22,179 nucleotides of DNA from Candidatus Falkowbacteria bacterium CG02_land_8_20_14_3_00_36_14 (GCA_002781265.1 PETS01000069.1:1-22179); one strand, 5' to 3'; shown: positions 14,954 to 21,815, counted from the first letter of the stretch. A program made the numbers and translations. The notes: generated by a model from the sequence alone, not told the origin.

Positions 14954-14993
14954 ATAATTTGGATAAATTACAAAGAAATTTATATTCTGGGTG

Positions 14994-15432
14994 TTATTTC
15001 CCCGAAAATATTTTCTCTACATGGCAAAGCCAATCTACAACATACAAAAATTTCCTTCCTATATGTTTAATTTCACTTTTTACTCCGTATTGATCATATA
15101 TTATATTTATAGGATACCTTTCTCCAACCATTCCATTTTTAGGATCAAAATGATCTGCTAAAATGGCCAAAACTTTAAAAATAATCTCTTGCCATTGATA
15201 AATTTCATTCTTTATTAATATTAATGAATGGCTATTTAATATTATATTTTCTATAACTGTCACCCTCTCAAAAATATTCTTTATAAAATCAGGAGTATTC
15301 TAGCTTTCCTTTTCATTATAATATACTTCCCCATCACTGTCTGTCATGCGGTTGTCCACTTTCATATTAATAATTACACTATGGGTGTTTACTTCAGTTT
15401 TGTCTATAATATTATATTAAGTGGTACAGCAT
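14994..15432 (-). pseudogene. Small hypothetical gene broken by one frameshift and one in-frame UAG
   Basis: A strong ribosome-binding site (AGGAGG on the minus strand, 15439-15444) stands six bases before ATG 15432. The first frame (MLYHLI) ends almost at once, but a one-base shift enters a frame reading YNIIDKTEVNTHSVIINMKV and then MTDSDGEVYYNEKES. UAG follows at 15300-15302, and the same frame continues as NTPDFIKNIFERVTVIENII to the stop at 14994. The last 89 codons could be translated from a GTG at 15263, but that start has no properly spaced ribosome-binding site and the upstream codons look coding. Together this suggests a protein of about 145 residues, soluble and helical, family unknown. 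Either the gene is decaying or the 89-residue C-terminal piece is what remains expressed. Confidence 0.55.
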
Positions 15433-15538
15433 ATTATGCCTCCTCTGCCTAGATTTATAAGATATTTTATTAAATTTTAAAGATCAATTAATCAATTTAC
15501 ATTAATATAATACCATGAAAATTAATAATTAAACAAAT

Positions 15539-16246
15539 TTACTCATCTCCTCTGAATCTTCTGGTCCGGCTGTTATATTCTTCAATTATTATATCCACAT
15601 CTCTTTCTTCAAAATCAGGCCAATATTTTTCCATAAAATATAGCTCGCTGTAAGCCGACTGCCAAAGCTGGAAGCCGGAAAGGCGACGTTCTCCGGAAGT
15701 GCGGACAATTATATCCGGATCCGCCAACTGTCCATTATATAAATATTTCCTAATCATACCTTCATGCACTTGTTTTATTTCAATTTTATTTTTTATCATT
15801 TTCTTTACCGCGTCAACTATTTCCGCCCGGCCGCCGTAATTCAGACAGATATTAATAATGCCGGCCGAACCGTTCTTGGTCTTATCAATTATATTATGGC
15901 AGGATTCAGGCAAATCGCCGGGCAGTTCGTCAATCCTCCCGCTTATCAGTACTTTGTAATTTTTTTCCACTAATTTGGCGGTTTCTTCATCAATGGCTTT
16001 TTTTAATAATTTCATTAAATAATTTACTTCCGCCCGCGAGCGGTTCCAATTTTCCGTGGAAAAAACAAAAATAGAAATAATCTTAATCCCGCGGGAAAAA
16101 AACCAGTCAAATGACTGCTTCATTTTTTCATATCCTTTATGATGGCCTTCCAAAGTAGGCAGATTCCTTTCCCGCGCCCAGCGCCGGTTGCCGTCCATAA
16201 TAATGCCAACATGGTTGGGAATAATTTTTTTATTTTTATTTTCCAT
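15539..16246 (-). CDS. uppS: Undecaprenyl diphosphate synthase (cis-prenyltransferase)
   Basis: Condenses isopentenyl diphosphate with farnesyl diphosphate to make the C55 lipid carrier for cell-wall glycans. 235 residues, normal length. Motifs: HVGIIMDGNRRWARERN with catalytic Asp18, GHHKGYEKMK, IFVFSTENWNRSRAEV (about 59-74), ICLNYGGRAEIVDAV, LADPDIIVRTSGERRLSGF and LWQSAYSELYFMEKYWPDFE. The usual RTGGE is RTSGE and LSNF is LSGF, both conservative changes. The ATG lies one base after the stop of the DUF167 gene, so the two are probably translationally coupled. Confidence 0.96.
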   Translation of the reverse strand: MENKNKKIIPNHVGIIMDGNRRWARERNLPTLEGHHKGYEKMKQSFDWFFSRGIKIISIFVFSTENWNRSRAEVNYLMKLLKKAIDEETAKLVEKNYKVLISGRIDELPGDLPESCHNIIDKTKNGSAGIINICLNYGGRAEIVDAVKKMIKNKIEIKQVHEGMIRKYLYNGQLADPDIIVRTSGERRLSGFQLWQSAYSELYFMEKYWPDFEERDVDIIIEEYNSRTRRFRGDE

Positions 16247-16247
16247 A

Positions 16248-16523
16248 TTACTTGGTTATTTTTATCAATTTAATTTTTTCCTTGGCTCCTTTGATAATTT
16301 TTATATTATTTTTTAAAACTTCGAATTCCTTAGCTAAAAATCTGATTATTTCCTTATTGGCCCGGCCTTTATCCGCCGGCGCGGCAATATCTATTTTTAT
16401 AGTATTACCGTCCGCGTCGGCTAATATTTCCTTAATTTTAGTTTCCGGCGCGCCCGGATTGATTTTTAAGCGCAGGCAAACTTCATTATTTTTATTAAGC
16501 TGATGCGCAAACTTTAATAACAT
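16248..16523 (-). CDS. DUF167 / YggU family protein
   Basis: 91 residues. The signature is LRLKINPGAPETKIKEI followed by IKIDIAAPADKGRANKEIIR and FLAKEF, ending IKIIKGAKEKIKLIKI; this is the alpha/beta YggU fold (PF02594). Its biochemical role is not established, and these proteins are often encoded beside membrane or cell-wall genes. Here it lies 24 bases downstream of the DsbA-like gene and directly upstream of uppS, giving a three-gene unit. Confidence 0.92.
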   Translation of the reverse strand: MLLKFAHQLNKNNEVCLRLKINPGAPETKIKEILADADGNTIKIDIAAPADKGRANKEIIRFLAKEFEVLKNNIKIIKGAKEKIKLIKITK

Positions 16524-16547
16524 AATATTATCTATAATTAATATATG

Positions 16548-17465
16548 CTATTTAAGCATCCTTTCATAAACCCGGTATGGCTTAGGTCCGACAACGGGCT
16601 TATGGTTGATAAATATTGTTGGAGTCCCGTAAATATTTATGGTCTTAATTTCCTGAAACTGGCTATCAACTATTGCTTCGGTAGCTTCGGAATTAACACA
16701 CTCTTTTATTTTTTCTAGGTTGTATCCGGCCTGCGCAATCAAACCGTCAACAAAATCTATATTTGCTAAATCTTCTTTGGCGGAAGAAAAAATCAAATCA
16801 TTAAATCGCCAAAATTTCTGCTGATCTGCTTGATAGGCGCAATAATCGTAATTTGATAAATAACGGGTATCATCTTTCACCGGAAAATGAATAAAAGTAA
16901 AGTTCGGCTTCTTTTTATCTAAAAGTTTTTTGACTATCGGGTAAGATTCCCGGCTGTAATCACAGCTATAACAGCCGATAAATACCACCTCATTCTGTGA
17001 ATTATTATTAATATAAGGAAATTGGGAAATATCCAGATTTTCTAATTTTAAATTTGCGGCCGACGGCGGTTCGGTCAAACAAGCATTATTTACCGTTGAT
17101 ACTTTGTTATTTTCTCCGGTCGGATCAAATAAGCAAAACCCCTCCTGATTGATGCCGTTGCAATTGCCGTATAAATAAAAATTTATGCCGCCTCTAACCA
17201 CCCAAATTGTGCTAATAACCATTAAAATAAAAAATAACCATGATAACAGTTCAAAATATTTATTGAATATCTTGGCAACTATGACCGAGCGGTTAAGCAG
17301 GCGCACTAATATTTTTCCCTTAATCTTTTCGCGAAAATCCGCATGGCACGGTCGGAAAGTTACCCGCCTAAAAACGCAATCCAGGGCCTCTTTGGCCAAC
17401 TGCCGGTGGGAAGCGCTGAATATGCCCAATAATGAAAAGACAATTAAAGCTAATACGCAAAACAT
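16548..17465 (-). CDS. Membrane-anchored DsbA-like thioredoxin-fold protein
   Basis: 305 residues in two parts. The N-terminal part has a membrane span at about 1-17, a basic cytoplasmic loop with a conserved CVFRRVTFRPC (30-40), and a second span at about 74-92 leading to NFYLYGNCNG. The C-terminal extracytoplasmic part (about 155-305) is a DsbA-like domain: VVFIGCYSCDYSRESYPIVK with a CYSC redox site (Cys165, Cys168), a helical insertion, and TINIYGTPTIFINHKPVVG with the cis-Pro of thioredoxin folds. I infer thiol oxidation or isomerisation of exported proteins. Cysteines at 30, 40, 102 and 111 could relay electrons or bind metal. No DsbB or VKOR partner is visible in the window. A -10-like TATAAT formed partly by the palindromic repeat lies 15 bases upstream of the ATG. 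Confidence 0.88.
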   Translation of the reverse strand: MFCVLALIVFSLLGIFSASHRQLAKEALDCVFRRVTFRPCHADFREKIKGKILVRLLNRSVIVAKIFNKYFELLSWLFFILMVISTIWVVRGGINFYLYGNCNGINQEGFCLFDPTGENNKVSTVNNACLTEPPSAANLKLENLDISQFPYINNNSQNEVVFIGCYSCDYSRESYPIVKKLLDKKKPNFTFIHFPVKDDTRYLSNYDYCAYQADQQKFWRFNDLIFSSAKEDLANIDFVDGLIAQAGYNLEKIKECVNSEATEAIVDSQFQEIKTINIYGTPTIFINHKPVVGPKPYRVYERMLK

Positions 17466-17480
17466 ATATTACAAATATAA

Positions 17481-17486
17481 ATTATA
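17481..17486 (-). promoter_or_regulatory. -10-like box overlapping the end of a palindromic repeat
   Basis: The minus strand reads TATAAT. Its first three bases belong to the outer arm (AAAGTAT) of the palindromic element at 17484-17556. It ends 15 bases before the ATG of the DsbA-like gene, so the repeat may have supplied the promoter. No -35 was assigned, because that position falls inside the element. Confidence 0.35.
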
Positions 17487-17556
17487 CTTTTATCCTCCTA
17501 CTTACAAAGCCTGTCTGTCCGGTAGGCAGGGAAGGGGCAGGGGGAGGTTAAAGTAT
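17484..17556. repeat. 73-bp palindromic element between the SufS and DsbA-like genes
   Basis: Outer arms ATACTTTTATCCTCC (17484-17498) and GGAGGTTAAAGTAT (17543-17556) are nearly perfect inverted repeats, with ATACTTT and CCTCC matching exactly around a small difference. The interior contains CCTGTCTGTCCGGTAGGCAGG, itself a near-palindrome of the CCTGCC...GGCAGG type common in patescibacterial intergenic DNA. It fills almost the whole gap between the two genes. Confidence 0.7.
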
Positions 17557-17563
17557 GCTTAAA

Positions 17564-18775
17564 TTAAATTACTTTTAAAATATTTTTTAAATTAGATACA
17601 AAAATTTTTGCTTCTTCCCTGGTATTATAAAAATACAAGGAAATTCTGGCCGAACCGATAATATTTCTGCTTTTAAACCACGAATGGACGCAATGCTGGC
17701 CGGAGCGGATCATGATATTGGCGGCCGCGTCCAGCATAATGGCAATTTTATGCGGATCTACGCCTTTGATATTAAATGAAATAATGCCGCTTCGCAGTTT
17801 AGGGTCTAGCGGGCCGATTATACTTAAATTGGGAATATCCAATAATTCTTCTGTTAAATATTTATTCAATTCATATTCCTGTTGGGCAATATTTTTAAAT
17901 CCGATTTTTTCCAAATATTTTATTGCTTCTCCCAAGCCGATGATGCCGGCGTAATTCTGCAGTCCGGCTTCAAATTTTGCCGGCGGGGTTAAAAGCTTGA
18001 AATCGTCATAAGTCGTATATTCTACTGTGTCTCCGCCGACCATAAACGGCTCTAATTTTTCCAGCCATTCATACTTGCCATAAAGCACGCCGGTGCCGGA
18101 AGGCCCGAGCATTTTATGCCCGGAGAATGCTATAAAATCAACATCCAATTTTCTCACATCAATTTTCTTATGCGCCACGGCCTGGGCGGCGTCCAATAAA
18201 ACTTTGGCGCCGAATTGATGCGTTATCTTAATCACTTCTTCCACCGGAGTGCTCACTCCATCTAAATTTGAAGTATAAACCATAGCTACCAATTTTACTT
18301 TCTCATCCATCATGGCTCTAAATTTTTCTAAATTAAAAGTATTATCTTCATTTGACGGCACAATCTTGCGGACGATGCCTTTCTTTTTAGCCAGAACCTG
18401 CCACGGGACTAAATTGGAATTATGCTCCTTGTCGGTGGCCAAAACCACATCCCCTTCTTTTAAAGTCAGCGAATTAGCGAGCAAATTTATGCCTTCGGTG
18501 GTGTTTCTGGTAAAAATTATTTCTTCTTTTCTTTTGGCATTGATAAATTTTGCCATCAACCGCCTGGTTTCTTCAAATTTGTTGGTGACGGTTTCTGCCA
18601 GCTTATAAACGCTTCTTTCGCCGCAAGTGGGAAATTTCTGGTAATATTCCGAAACGGCGCTGATAACAGAATTAGGCCTTAAGGTATTACAGGCGTTATC
18701 AAAATAAATATAAGGTTTTCCAGATCTCTCTTGATTTAATAAGGGAAAATCTTTTCTTATTTTATTTAAATTCAT
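17564..18775 (-). CDS. Class V aminotransferase, SufS-type cysteine desulfurase
   Basis: PLP enzyme expected to mobilise sulfur from cysteine for iron-sulfur clusters or tRNA thiolation. 403 residues, usual for group II desulfurases. Visible: YIYFDNACNTLRP (23-35), FTRNTTEGINLLANSL, ATDKEHNSNLVPW, the PLP strand LLDAAQAVAH, the Schiff-base Lys221 in FSGHKMLGPSGTGVLYG, and IMIRSGQHCVHSWF with Cys362 at the place of the SufS catalytic cysteine. The family usually reads LDNAA and GHHCA, so this belongs to a divergent branch and desulfurase activity is likely but not certain. No sufBCD, iscU or sufE gene is in the window. The ATG at 18775 gives MNLNKIRKDFPLL, a normal N-terminus. Confidence 0.88.
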   Translation of the reverse strand: MNLNKIRKDFPLLNQERSGKPYIYFDNACNTLRPNSVISAVSEYYQKFPTCGERSVYKLAETVTNKFEETRRLMAKFINAKRKEEIIFTRNTTEGINLLANSLTLKEGDVVLATDKEHNSNLVPWQVLAKKKGIVRKIVPSNEDNTFNLEKFRAMMDEKVKLVAMVYTSNLDGVSTPVEEVIKITHQFGAKVLLDAAQAVAHKKIDVRKLDVDFIAFSGHKMLGPSGTGVLYGKYEWLEKLEPFMVGGDTVEYTTYDDFKLLTPPAKFEAGLQNYAGIIGLGEAIKYLEKIGFKNIAQQEYELNKYLTEELLDIPNLSIIGPLDPKLRSGIISFNIKGVDPHKIAIMLDAAANIMIRSGQHCVHSWFKSRNIIGSARISLYFYNTREEAKIFVSNLKNILKVI

Positions 18776-18823
18776 ATAAAGTCATAATAATATAAAAGCC
18801 AAAAAAATACAAATTATTATAAA

Positions 18824-18853
18824 TAAAAAAAGCACGTTTGACAAAACGTGCTT
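18824..18853 (-). terminator. Rho-independent terminator after the 80-residue hypothetical gene
   Basis: Minus strand: AAGCACGTT pairs perfectly with AACGTGCTT (arms 18845-18853 and 18830-18838) around a 6-base loop, then a run of seven Ts. It lies 27 bases after the stop at 18880. Confidence 0.9.
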
Positions 18854-18879
18854 GGCGAAGAAGCTGGATTATTTTTTGT

Positions 18880-19122
18880 TTATTTTACGTAAAAATTTTT
18901 TAAATTTTCATTACGGAACCTTTCTCCGGCGCCGCACCGATTCCAGTGCTTGAATAGCAAAATAGGACTAGCTTTTCGGCCATCGGTATTTAAATCAATT
19001 CCGTAAAAATATACATGACAATCTCCAAATATTTGGGAGATTTGTTCTTCCATATACGCTTTATAATCCAATACTTCTTCCACTTCTGTGGCACTATTTT
19101 GAGTATTATCATTATTTTCCAT
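18880..19122 (-). CDS. Small hypothetical protein with strong expression signals
   Basis: 80 residues. Acidic N-terminus (MENNDNTQNSATEVEEVLDY), then YMEEQISQIFGDCHVYFYGI, then a basic C-terminus with FKHWNRCGAGERFRNE. There is no membrane span, and I do not recognise a family. Expression signals are among the best in the window: an extended -10 TGTTATAAT (19169-19177), a ribosome-binding site reading AGGAGGG (19128-19134) five bases before the ATG, and a strong terminator just after the stop. It is therefore a single-gene unit. Two cysteines (in GDCHV and NRCGAG) could bind metal, but this is speculation. Confidence 0.75.
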   Translation of the reverse strand: MENNDNTQNSATEVEEVLDYKAYMEEQISQIFGDCHVYFYGIDLNTDGRKASPILLFKHWNRCGAGERFRNENLKNFYVK

Positions 19123-19168
19123 GATAGCCCTCCTTTTAAAAAAACGATAATGCTAAAACTTTATAATA

Positions 19169-19177
19169 ATTATAACA
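19169..19177 (-). promoter_or_regulatory. Extended -10 promoter of the 80-residue hypothetical gene
   Basis: The minus strand reads TGTTATAAT, followed by a leader of about 40 bases containing the AGGAGGG ribosome-binding site. This contrasts with the leaderless arrangement at 10231 and 20036. Confidence 0.55.
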
Positions 19178-19264
19178 AAAAAATATAAAATTGTGAAATT
19201 GTAATTAAAATTTGTAATTAAAATTAATTCAAGCGGAAAAATTTTTAAAATATAATTTAAAATC

Positions 19265-20029
19265 CTAATTGTTAAATTTGTCTTCCTCACGCCGCGCCGC
19301 CTGGCGGTAAGCGCAATAATCGCAATCCTCGTGCGTACTGGGTATTTTACCGCTGTTTAAGCATTTATGAATATCATAAATAGCCGATTCAACCCAGGCC
19401 ACGTCTCCTTTATAAGGCAGAACCGTAACGTCAAATTCCAATTTAGCGTCAAAGGCCTTTTTATCCCTGCGGCCGTTGGCATAGACAAAATAGCCAGTGC
19501 GGGAAACTTTAAATCCATTCTGTCGTAAAAGCCATTGATAAACTTCCATCTGCCGCTTATAGCTAATTTGCCAATCAGCGTCTATGCTCACGGCCTCATC
19601 CTTGCTGGTGGCCTTATAATCTACCACTATCAATTCCCCGTTCGGCGATTGCCAAATATCGTCAACCGCCCCGAAGATTAACAAATTTGTCGGTTGATGA
19701 TAATATTCAATGCCTTTAAAATTCTCCCGCCACCTATCCATGTTTTCATGGCTAAAAGGCACGGCTAGAATCCCATAGGCCTTCATTAAAGGATGGGCTG
19801 TCTTTTTTGCCCGATGGATATCAAATTCTTTTTTTAACAAAACATCCACGGCGGAATTCAAGTTAAAAGGAAAGCCCGGCGGTTGGGAAACTCCTAATCT
19901 TCTATCCAGATAAAAACATCTCGGGCAATTTAAAAACAAGTCAATCTTGGACCGGCTCAACCGAAACGGATCTTTTGAGTCGGGCAGATAAACATTACGG
20001 GTTCTTTTGCCATTGTAATATTTCGTCAT
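19265..20029 (-). CDS. PD-(D/E)XK nuclease, Cas4/RecB-like, with putative iron-sulfur cysteines
   Basis: 254 residues. The N-terminus reads FRLSRSKIDLFLNCPRCFYL with Cys35 and Cys38. The nuclease core has IFGAVDDIW (Asp123 or 124), GELIVVDYKATSK with the Asp137-x-Lys139 motif, and the helix ISYKRQMEVYQWLLRQNG, matching the Q-x-x-x-Y motif of RecB/Cas4 nucleases. The C-terminus has STHEDCDYCAYR (Cys236, Cys239). The arrangement of N- and C-terminal cysteines around the core is that of Cas4 and AddB type nucleases, which hold a 4Fe-4S cluster. No CRISPR or other cas gene is nearby, so I infer a stand-alone repair nuclease. It ends in UAG. The ATG at 20029 lies six bases after an extended -10 box, so the mRNA is probably leaderless. 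Confidence 0.85.
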   Translation of the reverse strand: MTKYYNGKRTRNVYLPDSKDPFRLSRSKIDLFLNCPRCFYLDRRLGVSQPPGFPFNLNSAVDVLLKKEFDIHRAKKTAHPLMKAYGILAVPFSHENMDRWRENFKGIEYYHQPTNLLIFGAVDDIWQSPNGELIVVDYKATSKDEAVSIDADWQISYKRQMEVYQWLLRQNGFKVSRTGYFVYANGRRDKKAFDAKLEFDVTVLPYKGDVAWVESAIYDIHKCLNSGKIPSTHEDCDYCAYRQAARREEDKFNN

Positions 20030-20035
20030 ATTCTA

Positions 20036-20044
20036 ATTATAGCA
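20036..20044 (-). promoter_or_regulatory. Extended -10 promoter giving a leaderless nuclease mRNA
   Basis: The minus strand reads TGCTATAAT and ends six bases before the ATG at 20029. It immediately follows the T-run of the terminator at 20046-20087, so one unit ends and the next begins within about 50 bases. Confidence 0.55.
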
Positions 20045-20045
20045 C

Positions 20046-20087
20046 AAAAAAAAGAAAAAAGGCCTAAAGCTGAATAGCTAAAGGCCT
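20046..20087 (-). terminator. Rho-independent terminator of the coiled-coil gene unit
   Basis: Minus strand: AGGCCT-TT-AGCT pairs with AGCT-TT-AGGCCT (20060-20087) with a small symmetric internal loop, followed by TTTTTTCTTTTTTTT. It ends the unit containing the coiled-coil, nuclease-like and acylphosphatase genes. Confidence 0.85.
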
Positions 20088-20170
20088 GACAATATGTGTT
20101 TTATTGTTTTATTCTATTATTATTTCTCCTTTTTCAATTTTAAATTCATCGCCTGGATTTTGAGAACCTA

Positions 20171-20503
20171 TTAATTTTCTATATCCGGTTTAAAATCCAA
20201 TAACTGTTTAGTTTGCCAGTCATTATCAACTAATAAATTAAATTTATCTTTTTCTAAATCCGCAACTTCTTTTCTATATGTTTTAATTCTTTCTTTTATT
20301 CCAATAATATTTTCATTGGCATCCAAATCGCCGGCATTTTTCTCTTTTAATTTTTCCAGTTCAATATTTAATAAATCTTTTTCATTTTTCAGCTTTTCCC
20401 TGACTTGTTCTAATTTATTAGCTATTTCTTTTGCCTTCTCTATTGCTTCAGAATATCCTTCATTATAATTTTTTTCGCTATTATTTTCATATCTATTGGC
20501 CAT
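20171..20503 (-). CDS. Coiled-coil protein of unknown function, C-terminus possibly frameshifted
   Basis: 110 residues, highly charged and almost entirely helical. NEGYSEAIEKAKEIANKLEQ and VREKLKNEKDLLNIELEKL begin a coiled coil of about residues 14-97, with heptad-like spacing of Leu and Ile. There is no signal peptide or membrane span. It ends in LLDFKPDIEN. A second frame open from 20189 to the stop at 20109-20111 reads GYRKLIGSQNPGDEFKI and then EKGEIIIE, and looks coding. A single-base indel would join the two into a protein about 20 residues longer. The ATG at 20503 is 18 bases after the stop of the nuclease-like gene. The role is unknown. Confidence 0.65.
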   Translation of the reverse strand: MANRYENNSEKNYNEGYSEAIEKAKEIANKLEQVREKLKNEKDLLNIELEKLKEKNAGDLDANENIIGIKERIKTYRKEVADLEKDKFNLLVDNDWQTKQLLDFKPDIEN

Positions 20504-20521
20504 ATTATTAAATATTAATAA

Positions 20522-21133
20522 TTATTCTAAAATTCTAGCACAAGCTTGCCAAATTCCCAAATTGTTTTGCCAAGCAAATTGGCTGGCATCGTTTAATATT
20601 GCCTGCCGGCCAATGTCCGGACTATAAGCTTGGGCATAAGCAAAACCGTCTCTGACTAATTTTTCATTTACAAAAACATCGTCAACATAGACATATCTTA
20701 GCAGACGGCCGTATTTATCCCGGCCGGTTTTATCTTTTTCCAGCCGCACTTCTTTTCCTGCCACTAGTTCTTGATTTTTTAATGTTGCTTCCTCGCTGAA
20801 ACAGCCGCCTTTTTCCGGCGCGTCCAGGCCGATATAACGGACCTTTTCTCCCCCGTTGATTTCTATGGTATCGCCATCAATAATCCTGGTCACTAAATAA
20901 TTTCCGATAAATTCATCTTCATTATTAGCAACGGATTTATTAATATTGTCAGCTTTATTATTAATTTTTATTTGATTAGTTAAATAATTATTAATACCAA
21001 ATAATTTATCCAAAACGGTGAAATTAGAACCGGCCAATGCAACTGCAAGCACGCCTAAAATAGCCACGATTAATTTCTTCTGCTTGGCCGTCGGACTTTT
21101 TTTAAAAATCTTTTTAAATATTATATTAAACAT
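20522..21133 (-). CDS. Membrane-anchored thermonuclease (staphylococcal nuclease homologue)
   Basis: 203 residues. A basic N-terminus and a membrane span at about 19-37 (KLIVAILGVLAVALAG) anchor an SNase domain (about 76-200). Signatures are LVTRIIDGDTIEINGGEKVR, YIGLDAPE, the KDKTGRDKYGRLLRYVYV block and FVNEKLVRDGFAYAQAY. Counterparts of the staphylococcal catalytic residues Arg35, Asp40, Glu43 and Arg87 are Arg99, Asp104, Glu107 and Arg143, in the correct spacing. It should cut DNA or RNA outside the membrane, Ca-dependently. This would suit nucleotide scavenging by a cell with few biosynthetic genes, although that role is inference. It starts three bases after the stop of the acylphosphatase gene, so the two are co-transcribed. 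Confidence 0.92.
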   Translation of the reverse strand: MFNIIFKKIFKKSPTAKQKKLIVAILGVLAVALAGSNFTVLDKLFGINNYLTNQIKINNKADNINKSVANNEDEFIGNYLVTRIIDGDTIEINGGEKVRYIGLDAPEKGGCFSEEATLKNQELVAGKEVRLEKDKTGRDKYGRLLRYVYVDDVFVNEKLVRDGFAYAQAYSPDIGRQAILNDASQFAWQNNLGIWQACARILE

Positions 21134-21136
21134 AAA

Positions 21137-21412
21137 TTAAAATTCATATCCAAAATTTTTATATTTTTTCAACTTTTCGCCGTATTCATAATCAACCTTT
21201 TCTATCCTGGCCCAACGCGGACCCTGTCGACAATAATCCAAAAATTGTTTTAATTTTTCCTCTTCCCCCTCGGCTTCAATATAAACCGCGCCATCGTTTT
21301 CATTGCGCGCCCAGCCGCAAAGTCCCAGCTCATCCGCTTTTTGTTTGGCAAAATATCTAAAACTAACTCCTTGCACTCGCCCGTAAATTTTTATTTTCAA
21401 GCATTTAACCAT
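21137..21412 (-). CDS. acyP: Acylphosphatase
   Basis: Hydrolyses carboxyl-phosphate bonds such as acetyl phosphate or 1,3-bisphosphoglycerate. 91 residues, standard length. KIYGRVQGVSFRYFAKQKAD carries the substrate-binding loop and catalytic Arg19, and GWARNENDGAVYIEAEG carries catalytic Asn37. FLDYCRQGPRWARIEKVDYE completes the ferredoxin-like fold. It is the first gene of the acyP, nuclease-like and coiled-coil series. The preceding 90 bases contain a hairpin repeat and a GAGGGCGG stretch before the ATG. Confidence 0.95.
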   Translation of the reverse strand: MVKCLKIKIYGRVQGVSFRYFAKQKADELGLCGWARNENDGAVYIEAEGEEEKLKQFLDYCRQGPRWARIEKVDYEYGEKLKKYKNFGYEF

Positions 21413-21459
21413 ATTTTCCGCCCTCTTGATTAAGGAGATAAAAAGGTTTTCTTCATTAA

Positions 21460-21487
21460 GCCCCTTTTTGTATAAAGGGCGTTAGGG
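21460..21487. repeat. Hairpin repeat upstream of acylphosphatase
   Basis: GCCCCTTT-ttgtaT-AAAGGGC (21460-21480), with one bulged C, is followed by GTTAGGGT. Its layout matches the hairpin repeat at 11242-11276. Confidence 0.5.
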
Positions 21488-21503
21488 TATTCCTTCTCGC
21501 GGG

Positions 21504-21776
21504 TTATTCTTCTTTTTTATTTAAACTATCTTGAAATTGCTTAAAATCCCTCGCTTCATAGCCGGTAAGCTCTTTAAATTTTTCAGCATTTTCAATTACC
21601 TTGGGATCATCTTCTGCCCTGCCATTATTAATATAATGCGTGTACATTTGATAGGCGCTATGAACACCTTCGGGCATGGCTTCTGGATTACTCCAATGTC
21701 TTCCATGAAGTTCAACTAGCCAATTTCTAAATAATTCTTCTTTTGTTTTATCCGATGAATTTGGTATTTCTTGCAT
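21504..21776 (-). CDS. Small hypothetical protein
   Basis: 90 residues, soluble and mostly helical: SSDKTKEELFRNWLVELHGR, HWSNPEAMPEGVHSAYQMYT, then NAEKFKELTGYEARDFKQFQ. There is no membrane span, signal peptide or cysteine. I do not recognise the family. It starts 39 bases after the relic frame at 21816-21899, with a TATAAT-like sequence in the AT-rich leader and no clear ribosome-binding site. It ends in UAA just before the hairpin repeat upstream of acyP. Confidence 0.7.
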   Translation of the reverse strand: MQEIPNSSDKTKEELFRNWLVELHGRHWSNPEAMPEGVHSAYQMYTHYINNGRAEDDPKVIENAEKFKELTGYEARDFKQFQDSLNKKEE

Positions 21777-21815
21777 ATTTTTTTAAATTATATTTATTTA
21801 TTAATAAAAATTATT

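Noticed and set aside
19265..20029. CRISPR-Cas locus suggested by a Cas4-like nuclease
   Set aside because: No regularly spaced repeats and no other cas-like genes are visible.
20171..20200. Programmed -1 frameshift in the coiled-coil gene
   Set aside because: The junction codons do not form a proper X-XXY-YYZ heptamer in frame and no clear stimulatory structure follows; an indel is simpler.
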